From Akkermansiaceae bacterium UBA7890 (GTDB taxonomy: Bacteria > Verrucomicrobiota > Verrucomicrobiia > Verrucomicrobiales > Akkermansiaceae): 10,956 nt of DNA. The notes under the pieces were generated by a model, which was not told where the DNA came from, made no database searches, and saw only the letters and a list, made by a program, of their open reading frames with translations. The DNA lies in the NCBI GenBank assembly GCA_002501065.1, contig DLRK01000134.1, forward strand, positions 1-10,956. The letters run 5' to 3'. Each line of letters starts with the position of its first letter. Position 1 is the stretch's first letter. This document shows positions 1 to 8,100 of the stretch, in pieces. Both the position numbers and the translations under genes were made by a program.

Positions 1-2363
1 GCCAAGGACCAGACCTCGGGGCCAACCACTTCGCCAAGGGCATCCGGATTTCCCATGGCAACGGGAAAATGGCGACCATCCATGGGATCCAAGGTTGAGG
101 ATTCGGGCCATGACTCCAAGGAATAGAGAGCCTCGACGCGTAAGGCGGGGTCGAGTTTGGGCGTAATAAGAAAAGCGGCCAGGCGTCTGGCGGATTCGAC
201 GGTGCCCAGGCGCCGGTTGGCGGCAATGGCCCTCACGTTGACCGCTACGGAATGGGAGGGATGGAGAGCCATCGCCAAGGTGGCCAGGACATCCGGGTGG
301 CGGGCGAAAGTTTGTGGAGAAGCCTCGTCGTAGATCGCTCGCACCGCATCGCTCATGACCTGGGAAGAGGGGTCGTCGAGGAATGCGGTCAACTCCTCGA
401 ACGCCCTCTGTCGACGGAGGGCCACGACGGCCGCGATGCGCAGGGCCTCGGAGGGATGTTCGGACAAATCCTTCAGTTCCCGTGGGGTGGCGGCGCTGGC
501 CAGGCCATATACGCCGGCATGCCGAAGAACTGGTTTCTTGTTGTCGGCCTCGACGATCAGTTCGATGAGGGATTCCAGGGCGTTTCTGCTCTTGAGCTTG
601 CCGCAGGCAATGGCCGCCATCAAGCGCACGCGGGGGGAAGGATCCCCCAGCAACACGGGAACAAGGTTATCCGGATCAAAGCCCAGGTCACCGGCCCATC
701 GGGCCGCCTGGGCCCGCATCTCGGCATTCTTGTCCTGGCAGAGCAACTTGAGCAAATCGCGGTCCCTGCTCTTCAGTTGCCCCAATCCCCATAAGGCATG
801 CAGGCGCGGAAGAAGTTCGGTCCTTGCATCGGTTGCCTTTGCCCTCAGGGCCTTGGTTCCCTTGCGGGCGACCAGGGCAAACTGAGCCTGAAGACGAATG
901 CGGCGATCGGCGTGACCGAGGAAGGGGAGCAATTGATCGACCTTGTAAGCGGAAAATCCTTTCGCCAGCAACGACTTCACTTCCACCATCGCGGCCGTTT
1001 CCTTCTCTGCCTGCAAGGCCCAGAGCTGGCTCCGGTTGCCTCGTGGTTTCCAAAGGGTGAAGAACAGTCGGCCATCGGGGCTGAAGGTGGAGGTCAACAC
1101 CTGCCAGCCAAGGCCCTGGATGGGGACGTGATCGCCCTCCCGCTTGAACCCGGCCCCGTGGGCAACCATCTTGAAAGCTCGAACGTTACCTGCACCGCCC
1201 AAAAGGAAATGATCTCCGTAGGCGCCTCCCAGGGCGGTTCCCGGCTGAAAGGAGAACGCCGCCGGCGCATTCCAGCTGTTTTCAATGGTCGGCAGGATGT
1301 GAGAGGGCTGACCTGAGTGAAACGGAATCCACATCTTCTCCGCCAGCCACGGGTTGTAGAGATCCTCCCGGGCCGCCCGGACGAGGGTGGTGTTTCGATA
1401 CTGGTAATACATCCGCCAACCGGAGTCCGAACCCTCGGGAAGATAAACCAAGCGCTCCCGTTCTCCCTGAAAATCAGCGTCGTGATCCACGGCGAAGAGA
1501 TTTCCGTAGTTGTCGAAATCGAAATACTGGCAATTCCGCAACCCGTGGGCGAAGACCTCAAATTCACTGCCGTCCGGGTTGCAGCGCAGAATGCAGCCCG
1601 AATGGGGGTTGCTCACGCGCTTGCCCTCCTTCGACAAGACGTTGGCACCGCGATCACCCATGCTCCAATAGAGCTTGCCGTCGTATCCTTGCAGGATGCT
1701 GTGGAGATCGTGGTTGCCGTAGCCGATATGCGGGGCGAATCCGTGGGCCAGGCTCTCTCTCCGGTCCGCCACCCCGTCACCATCCACGTCGGTCAATTTC
1801 CAGAGGTCCGGTATGATGGTGGCGTAGACATGACCATCAATCGGGGCGACGCTGTGAGCGCATCCGGTCAGCACGTCATTGAAGCCTCCGGCGAACAAGG
1901 TGGCCTTGTCGTAGACGCCATCCCCGTCACGGTCCTGCAAGGTATGGATTTTCTCACTCCGGACCGAGAGATCCAGCACGTCGACCTTACCGTCTCCGTT
2001 GAAATCACGAACGCCCTGGCGACCGATGATGTTGGCGGAGTAATTCTCCAGGATCCATTTGCGCTTCGCCTCGGTGGTGTCCAGGGCCATGCAATGCGGG
2101 TGCAGGAAGGGCGATTGAATCAAGCTGATTTCCTCGCGCTGCTGACGAATGGTTTCGGTGACGTAAACCGTGCCATCGTGACCGACCCCCACTCCCATGA
2201 TCGGGTTGGGCATGGACTCGCTCGCCATGAGCGGCACGGCCCGCAACCCTTCAAGGCCCTTCAGGTCGGCGAAAACCGGGAGGGCAAAACTCAAGGTGCA
2301 CAAAGTAAGGAAACTTACTTCAAGGCGCCCAGGGAACGGGTGATCACGGATTGGGGCAGACAC
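1..2363 (-). CDS. PVC-type membrane-bound dehydrogenase-like protein with HEAT repeats (C-terminus off window)
   Basis: The frame is open from 2363 to the left edge (787 codons seen), so the C-terminus is missing. I chose the GTG at 2363: AGGTGA lies 7 bases upstream, overlapping the previous gene's stop, and the start gives a signal peptide with core SFLTLCTLSFALPVFA, probably cleaved before D32. Residues about 33-455 look like the Pirellula/Verrucomicrobium 'putative membrane-bound dehydrogenase' beta-propeller, related to glucose/sorbosone dehydrogenases. It has three DxDxDG-like loops that could bind calcium (from D120, D144 and D192) and the family signature EVFAHGLRN (269-277). Residues about 468-740 are helical HEAT-like repeats (for example DPSPRVRLMAAIACG). 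No CXXCH occurs in the visible part; family members usually carry a heme c domain at the C-terminus, which would lie off the window. It is presumably a periplasmic oxidoreductase or binding protein with unknown substrate. The family call is firm and the activity is inferred. Confidence 0.88.
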   Translation of the reverse strand, partial: MSAPIRDHPFPGRLEVSFLTLCTLSFALPVFADLKGLEGLRAVPLMASESMPNPIMGVGVGHDGTVYVTETIRQQREEISLIQSPFLHPHCMALDTTEAKRKWILENYSANIIGRQGVRDFNGDGKVDVLDLSVRSEKIHTLQDRDGDGVYDKATLFAGGFNDVLTGCAHSVAPIDGHVYATIIPDLWKLTDVDGDGVADRRESLAHGFAPHIGYGNHDLHSILQGYDGKLYWSMGDRGANVLSKEGKRVSNPHSGCILRCNPDGSEFEVFAHGLRNCQYFDFDNYGNLFAVDHDADFQGERERLVYLPEGSDSGWRMYYQYRNTTLVRAAREDLYNPWLAEKMWIPFHSGQPSHILPTIENSWNAPAAFSFQPGTALGGAYGDHFLLGGAGNVRAFKMVAHGAGFKREGDHVPIQGLGWQVLTSTFSPDGRLFFTLWKPRGNRSQLWALQAEKETAAMVEVKSLLAKGFSAYKVDQLLPFLGHADRRIRLQAQFALVARKGTKALRAKATDARTELLPRLHALWGLGQLKSRDRDLLKLLCQDKNAEMRAQAARWAGDLGFDPDNLVPVLLGDPSPRVRLMAAIACGKLKSRNALESLIELIVEADNKKPVLRHAGVYGLASAATPRELKDLSEHPSEALRIAAVVALRRQRAFEELTAFLDDPSSQVMSDAVRAIYDEASPQTFARHPDVLATLAMALHPSHSVAVNVRAIAANRRLGTVESARRLAAFLITPKLDPALRVEALYSLESWPESSTLDPMDGRHFPVAMGNPDALGEVVGPEVWSL

Positions 2364-2370
2364 AGCAGAT

Positions 2371-2376
2371 TCACCT
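2371..2376 (-). promoter_or_regulatory. Ribosome binding site deciding the GTG start at 2363
   Basis: On the minus strand AGGTGA ends 7 bases before the GTG at 2363. It includes the TGA stop of the upstream HzsA-like gene. This supports the non-ATG start and suggests translational coupling of the two genes. Confidence 0.7.
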
Positions 2377-4755
2377 GTTGAGGTTGGTATCCCAGTAATT
2401 GCCGGACGCCTTCTCCTCCGGATCGCCGGTGCCGCCGAAGGTCCCCCAATCGTTGCGTCCGCGCCTGGGATTGGCGCCGGCCATGTCCATGCGCGGATTC
2501 GCCAGCATTTGTTGCCGGCCTTCCCGGATGGCTTCGAGCAGGGAGGTGTAAATCGTATCGCGGGTATCGACAAAGGCGGGCGGGTGTATTCCGTCCTTCT
2601 CCCGGTTCAGTCCATAGCCGCCGGCTTGCTCCGCCAGATGGGCAGTCAGGACGAGGCTGTGATCGGGATTGGTCAGATTAATCCAATGCGAGTCCTTCGG
2701 ATATCCCCCTCCACCGAGGCGATGGCAGGAGGCGCAATGCCGGTTGAAGACAGGCAGGAAGTTCTTCTTGAACCATGGATCGGACCAGAGATCGCGCCCT
2801 CCGGGAGTGCCGGGCCGGGTGCGTTGATGCGTTCCGTAGTAGTTCGAATTGGAATCGATCCAGACATAAAACCGTTCGCGTTCTTCCTTTGAGAGTTTGA
2901 TGTCCGAGTGCTTCGGATCCTTGCCTTCGATGTAGGTCCTGAGCCGGCTGACATAGGAAAAGGAACTCTTGGGCGGGATGACCTGCCCGTCGTTTCCCGT
3001 CAGTCGGACCGTGTAGTTCAAATCGTGGTTATAGATGCCGTCATAGGCCATGTTGAAGAAACGGGTCTTGTCGCCGCTCAGATCGAGCCCGCCTTCCGGC
3101 TTTCTGCCCTGGTGACAGGACGCACAGTGCCGGTCCAGTACCGGCTGGACGATCTTGACGAAATCGATGTTGCCATTGTTTCCCCATGCGTAGGGGATTG
3201 GTTCGACCGGGGGTCTGGACGCCGCGAGGGGCGTCTTCGCGAGCGGTGTCATCTGCCGATCTTCGTGACATCCGATGCATGACTGCTTTTCACCGGGAGC
3301 CAGATTGACTGCTGATCCCATCGATTGCACCGCCAGCCCGTCGGCGTCGAGAGCCTGGAAGTAGAGCTCCCTGAACGCAGGAACCTTGAAATGCGCGGAG
3401 CCGTCTTCTTCCACCGGGACGGTTCCGAGACAGCGTTTCGTGTAATAGCTCCGGCGTCCCATTACGGGGGTCATCTCATAGACGCGGCCACTGCTCTCGT
3501 TGATGGGAAACTTGGGGACTTGTTCCATGATGCGCAGTTGTACGATTTCGCCGCGTTTCACGGTGTCGCCCATCCCCGTGTAGACGTCCTGCAGGAGAAA
3601 GGTCCCCTTCGACGCAGAATCCTGCCATCTGGGCTTCACCCGCACCGGGGGACGCTTGCGAGGCCTCAGTGGCACCGGGTAGATGCAGGACACCGTTTTG
3701 TCCTCCCACACCAGTTTTTTTTCATCGGCGTCATTGAGCAGGTAGATCTTGAAGCGATGATCGCGGCTTTTCAACCCGCCACCGTAGCTCACCAGGAATT
3801 CGTTGCTGGTGAGCGGGAAAGGATCGCGGTAGGCCCATTCCGTCAGTCCCGCGTTGTCACCAATCCTGGGATATTCCCGGCTGATCCACTTGTAGCCTTT
3901 GCCTCGCTCCGTCTCCACTCCAAATCGATTGGTAACAGTGCCGATAGCGCCCAGGGGCCAGCCATGGTGAGGAGCGAATGTGGCGATGACGGTGTTGCGG
4001 CCCGGAATCGGACGTGCCTGCCACATGACTGCCGGATCCCTCACCGTATTGCCGAAGTAGAGCTGCACACTGGTGCCGTCCGGATTGACGGTCCAGAGTG
4101 ACTGACGCCATTTGACATCACGGTCGATATACTCCCAGCGGGTATAGATGATCTGACCGTTGGGCAGCACATGGGGAGACATGTCGTTCAGGGTGTTCAT
4201 CGTGATCTGCCGGATATCCGAGCCATCCCGACGAGCGGTAAAAAGAGCCGTCGAAAGTTCCTGTGCGCAAATGTTGAAACTCTTGATCCTGGACGATGCA
4301 AAGACAAGACGTCCATCCGGCAGTTCGGCCGGACTGAAGTCGTGGTAGTTCCCCTGCGTGATCTGCTTCAGTCCGCCGCCGTCAATCCCTACCTGGTAAA
4401 GGTGCCAGTTATCATCGTATCCTTCCCGCATCGTGAAGAAAAGAGTCCTGGCATCATAGGAAAGATTCATGTCCAGAATGGCACCCTTCGGATTCGCGAA
4501 GATCACAGAGGCAGGTGCGGCCGGAATCGCCGGATCAATCACCTGAATACTGCAGCCCCACTTCCTGACGATCTGACGCGAATGGTAACGAACCACTCCA
4601 TCGGGATTGCCGTGGCGTTCCTGGGCGACAAAGGCGATCCGGGGCAGCGCAGCCAGGCGCCCGGACGCAATCCCGGTTGGGGAAGCGGCCTGGATCAGCG
4701 GAATCGCAATCGGATACATCGCCGAAAGGAACAGGATTGCCGTTCTTCTATTCAT
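2371..4755 (-). CDS. HzsA-related triheme cytochrome c protein with N-terminal beta-propeller
   Basis: Predicted exported protein of 794 residues. I chose the ATG at 4755 over an in-frame GTG at 4803 because GGAGG lies 9 bases upstream and a clean signal peptide begins there (MNRR, then TAILFLSAMYPIAIPLI, cleavage near A23/A24). Residues about 38-350 resemble PD40/TolB-like propeller blades, for example LPDGRLVF and VLPNGQIIY. Residues about 375-490 resemble the middle domain of hydrazine synthase alpha. Three heme c motifs follow: CIGCH at 493-497, CASCH at 544-548 in the planctomycete-type context VQPVLDRHC..GGLDLSGD, and CASCH at 674-678. The overall layout matches HzsA-related proteins, which are common in PVC genomes that do not perform anammox. 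I therefore infer a periplasmic multiheme electron-transfer or redox protein and not a hydrazine synthase. The next gene starts 7 bases after its stop, so they form an operon. Cys357, in the context SCIYPVPLRP, is a possible metal ligand. Confidence 0.85.
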   Translation of the reverse strand: MNRRTAILFLSAMYPIAIPLIQAASPTGIASGRLAALPRIAFVAQERHGNPDGVVRYHSRQIVRKWGCSIQVIDPAIPAAPASVIFANPKGAILDMNLSYDARTLFFTMREGYDDNWHLYQVGIDGGGLKQITQGNYHDFSPAELPDGRLVFASSRIKSFNICAQELSTALFTARRDGSDIRQITMNTLNDMSPHVLPNGQIIYTRWEYIDRDVKWRQSLWTVNPDGTSVQLYFGNTVRDPAVMWQARPIPGRNTVIATFAPHHGWPLGAIGTVTNRFGVETERGKGYKWISREYPRIGDNAGLTEWAYRDPFPLTSNEFLVSYGGGLKSRDHRFKIYLLNDADEKKLVWEDKTVSCIYPVPLRPRKRPPVRVKPRWQDSASKGTFLLQDVYTGMGDTVKRGEIVQLRIMEQVPKFPINESSGRVYEMTPVMGRRSYYTKRCLGTVPVEEDGSAHFKVPAFRELYFQALDADGLAVQSMGSAVNLAPGEKQSCIGCHEDRQMTPLAKTPLAASRPPVEPIPYAWGNNGNIDFVKIVQPVLDRHCASCHQGRKPEGGLDLSGDKTRFFNMAYDGIYNHDLNYTVRLTGNDGQVIPPKSSFSYVSRLRTYIEGKDPKHSDIKLSKEERERFYVWIDSNSNYYGTHQRTRPGTPGGRDLWSDPWFKKNFLPVFNRHCASCHRLGGGGYPKDSHWINLTNPDHSLVLTAHLAEQAGGYGLNREKDGIHPPAFVDTRDTIYTSLLEAIREGRQQMLANPRMDMAGANPRRGRNDWGTFGGTGDPEEKASGNYWDTNLNR

Positions 4756-5101
4756 GATCCGGGGCCTCCGTGTTTCATGGGCTTTGCATTTTCCGATCCT
4801 CACGATTGGTTCTTATCGACCAGAAGGAGCCTTGGCATATCGTAACGATGTCGACGGAGCCTCCCAATCAACTATTTGGGCAACCACCTGCAAACCTGCC
4901 CACCGTTTGACTTGCGACATTATTCCTGACACGTGCCTCGCAGGATCAGCCTTCAGGGTGCCTCTGCGACCGTTCCCTGCTTCTTCTGCTTGCCGCGCTT
5001 GGTCCGGAGCAGAGCAATGCGTTGCCCGGGCAGCACCGGCGGATCGCTGGCCCATGGGAAAGCATCGCGCGGGCGCAGGGGCCAACTCGCATTCATGGGA
5101 C
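4756..5101. other. 346-base gap between the two large minus-strand genes
   Basis: I see no recognisable gene, RNA or convincing terminator here. It holds the doubtful 50-codon ORF (4953-5105) and, nearer the HzsA-related gene, nested short inverted repeats (4804-4869). Without a terminator, read-through from the 1543-residue gene is possible, as is a separate promoter in this gap. I found no convincing -35/-10 pair. Confidence 0.6.
4765..4769 (-). promoter_or_regulatory. Ribosome binding site GGAGG for the HzsA-related gene
   Basis: GGAGG on the minus strand lies 9 bases before the ATG at 4755. It favours that start over the upstream in-frame GTG at 4803, which would add 16 charged residues in front of the signal peptide. 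Confidence 0.7.
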
Positions 5102-5105
5102 TCAT
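4953..5105 (-). CDS. Possible 50-residue small ORF, function unknown
   Basis: The ATG at 5105 overlaps the TGA stop of the preceding 1543-residue gene as ATGA, an arrangement typical of translational coupling. A GGAG lies 11 bases upstream. The predicted product begins MSPMNASW, is Pro-rich, then contains a basic stretch (RTKRGKQKKQ) and ends at a TGA. It has no signal peptide, membrane segment or recognised domain, and a longer overlapping frame (4813-5175) is equally unconvincing. It could be a real coupled micro-protein or a chance ORF in GC-rich spacer. I lean toward chance. Confidence 0.2.
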   Translation of the reverse strand: MSPMNASWPLRPRDAFPWASDPPVLPGQRIALLRTKRGKQKKQGTVAEAP

Positions 5106-8100
5106 GGCGTCTTTTGCTCCATTCCCTGTCCGCTGGTGAGATGTGCCCGGCCAGGAGAATTGGGGACGTCAACAAGAGTTGCCCGAAGGGGAGTCGTGCG
5201 CTTCGCCCGGTCGATCACCACCGTGACGCTGTGTTGTCCCTCGGGAAGCGTCATCGTGACATTACGACCGGCGGCAAGGGGCATGCCATCCACCCAGAGA
5301 CGAAGACCGGCAGGGTCCTCGAACTGCAAACCGACGCGACCGGCCGTGGTCACATCAAGGTGAAATCGTCCGGCACTGAGCCGATTATTGGCAAACCGCG
5401 GCAGATCGGTCAGAGGAAGATATCCGGCCACCGTGCCATAGGCTGGCAGCCAGTTGCTTTGTTCCACCTCCTTTTCCAAGAGCGCATCTGGAGACGACTG
5501 CAGACGCTGCTCCAGCGGATCAGAGGGTTTCAGGACCCTCCACGTCCGGACCACCGGTTCGGTCGTGGCGCGATACGCCCCTTTCCCCAACTCCGACAGA
5601 AAGCGGAGGAGATCTACCAGTTCGTCCCGGCGCAACAAAGCGGTCAGGCCCTTGGGCATCAGTGAGATGTCGCTTACATGCACCTCATCGATCTGACTCG
5701 TGGGGATAACGTGAGTCTTCGCGCTGCCATCGAAAAGCACGATTTCCCTGTCGGACTGACGGCGCACCACCCCGCTGAAGATCACGCCGTCGGTGGTCCG
5801 GACACTGGCCGTTTCATAGTTCTGTTTGATCTTTGCGCTCGGCTCCAGCAATGACTGCACGAGTTCGTTTGGCGTGGCCGTACTGCCAATGCTGGCCAGA
5901 TCCGGGCCGAGCAGGCCCCCTGCACCGCTGATGGCATGACATGTCATGCAGTTCAGTTCCGCGCGACGGTAGACCGCCTCGCCGCGCTCAGCGCTGCCAA
6001 GTCGTTCGAGGTCGGCGAGGAGTTTCCTGCTGGCCTCCGGGGTAAGCTCCGGTGGCAGCGGCTTGAGCGCCCCGGCGGAAGTCAGGACCTCGATTAGCTC
6101 CGGCATCTCCCGGCCCGAAAATCTCGCGAGATGGATTCCCGTGGCGGCGATCTGCGACGAGAGTTGTTTTTCTGCCAGGGCCTTCACCAGGGAGACGGCG
6201 CCTTCTTCGCGTCCAATGAAGGCCTCGAAGAGCGGTGTGGCATCACCATCGTCCGGCATGGCCTGGAGTAATTCAACTGCGGACGGGGCAGCGCGGGCAG
6301 CATCAAGGTGGGCCCAGGCAGCGACTGCGGCGGTGCGGACCTCGATCGGCTGGTCTCCGCCGGCGAGGGTTTCGAGTTGCTTCTCGATCTCCGGTCCACC
6401 GAGCCGCGCAAGCGCCCGTGCTGCCGTCTGTCGCAGCGCGGTCGAGGTTTCGCGCTCGGTCGTCAGCGCCACAAGCCGTTTGCGGGCTGCCGCAACCTTC
6501 CAGCGTCCCAGCAGAGCGGCGGTGGCGAGTCGAACCGGTTCGTCATCGGCGTCCAGCAGGATCACCAGGCCCTGTAGTTTCTCGGGTCGGGTTTCCTCTC
6601 GATGCGCATTCTTCTCCAAGGTGGATAGCAGAACGGCTGCCTCGGAAGGATTCGTGGGCACCTTGGCCGTGGCCAGATCGAGGATCATCTGCAGCTCCGG
6701 TTGGGCACCCAAGGCGGCAATGACCCGCAAGGCCTGCTGTCGGTTGCCTTCAGCGATTTTCCCCTGCCGGTAGAGATCCACCAGCGGTTTGAGTGCTTCC
6801 GGCTTGTTGACGGCGGCCAGGGCGAAAGCGAGATGCCCGGGCTCGTCGAAAATCGGGTTGCCTGATTTCAAATGGGGCAGCCAAAGTTCCTCGAGCTGTC
6901 GCGCCGTCGACCAGGTGATGAAATCGATGTATTCGTCCTTCGGCTTGTCGAGAACCTGCATTGCCACCTTTGCCGATTCGGAAGAGGGGATTTGCCGGAG
7001 TGCGCAGACCCCCTCCAGCCGGACCCGGGGATGCTCGTCGGTCACGGCCCCCGCAAGGAGCTTCATGGCGTCAGGTATGTGCTCGGACCAGTAGGACAGG
7101 ACGCGAACCGCCGCCGCGCGGACCCGATGATCCTTCGAGATCAGCAACTGGTGGAGCAGTTCAGCATCGACGTGTCGTACGCCCTGGAAAACCCACAGCG
7201 CCTCGAGTCGCTGATGCTCGTAGTCCGGGTCGTTCGAATCGAGTGACGCCAACCATTCTCGAAGCGCGGGTACTACCGCAGCGGCACCGCTTTCGCGCAG
7301 GAGCCGTCGGGCCTGGTCGCGCGTCCAGTCTTCCGGAAGCTTCAACGCTTCGAGCAGTGCTTCCACTGAGGCACCGGCTAGTTCTGGTGGCGTGACGAGC
7401 GGCCGATCCCTGGCGCTGATCCTCCAGATGCGACCGTGCGCGTGGTCGCGCCACGGATGGTGGAAGTCGACCCCGCCGTGTCCGATGATCGGCTCGTAGA
7501 AGTCGACGACGTAGATCGCGCCGTCCGGGCCCATCTTGACATCGATCGGACGGAAGGTCGTGTGGCTCGAAGTGAGGAGATCGGGCAGGAGCTTGCCGAG
7601 ATAGCCACTGCCCTTTTCAGACAGTTTGTAGCGGATGACCCGGTTCGCCCGAAAATCGGTGGTGATGAACGTGCCGCGCCACGATTCGGGCAGATGCCGG
7701 CCGGAGGCCATTTCCAAACCGCACGCCTTGGGGTGCCCCGGATTGGGCTCTGGAATCGTGCGGTCGATATTGTGCGACATCCTGTAGGCGGCGCCGGGAA
7801 ACTCGTAAAAAATGCCCCCGCCGGCACAGCCATCGGTGGCAAAGGACTGGCCCCAACGGTCAAAGGCATGTCCCCAGGAGTTGCACAGCCCGTGACTGTA
7901 GACTTCCAGGCGCCCGGTCTCGGGGCGAAAGCGCCAGATGCCGCCGCTCGTGAGCCGGCGAACGCCCCACGGGGTTTCGACATGGCTATCGATATAGACC
8001 GACTGGTTGAAGTACAAGTGGCCACCAGGCCCCCAGCGGAGCGTGTGGATGGTATGACTCGAGTCGGTGTTGCCAAAACCGGGGAGCACTGCACGGCGCT

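Noticed and set aside
1317..2381. Plus-strand open frame of 354 codons
   Set aside because: It is antisense to the conserved PVC dehydrogenase propeller. The minus frame has family motifs and a signal peptide; the plus frame has none.
2371..4755. Calling the triheme gene a true hydrazine synthase subunit (anammox)
   Set aside because: No hzsB or hzsC neighbour is present, there are three heme motifs where HzsA has two, and the ligand Tyr seems absent. HzsA-related proteins are widespread in PVC bacteria that do not perform anammox.
5934..5949. Perfect 16-bp palindrome GCATGACATGTCATGC
   Set aside because: It encodes the CMTCH heme motif. Cys-Met-Thr-Cys-His codons happen to be self-complementary, and a 16-bp palindrome is not very unlikely by chance in 11 kb.
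6121..6132. Perfect 12-bp palindrome ATCTCGCGAGAT
   Set aside because: It lies inside the HEAT-coding region, is short, and several of this length are expected by chance in GC-rich DNA.
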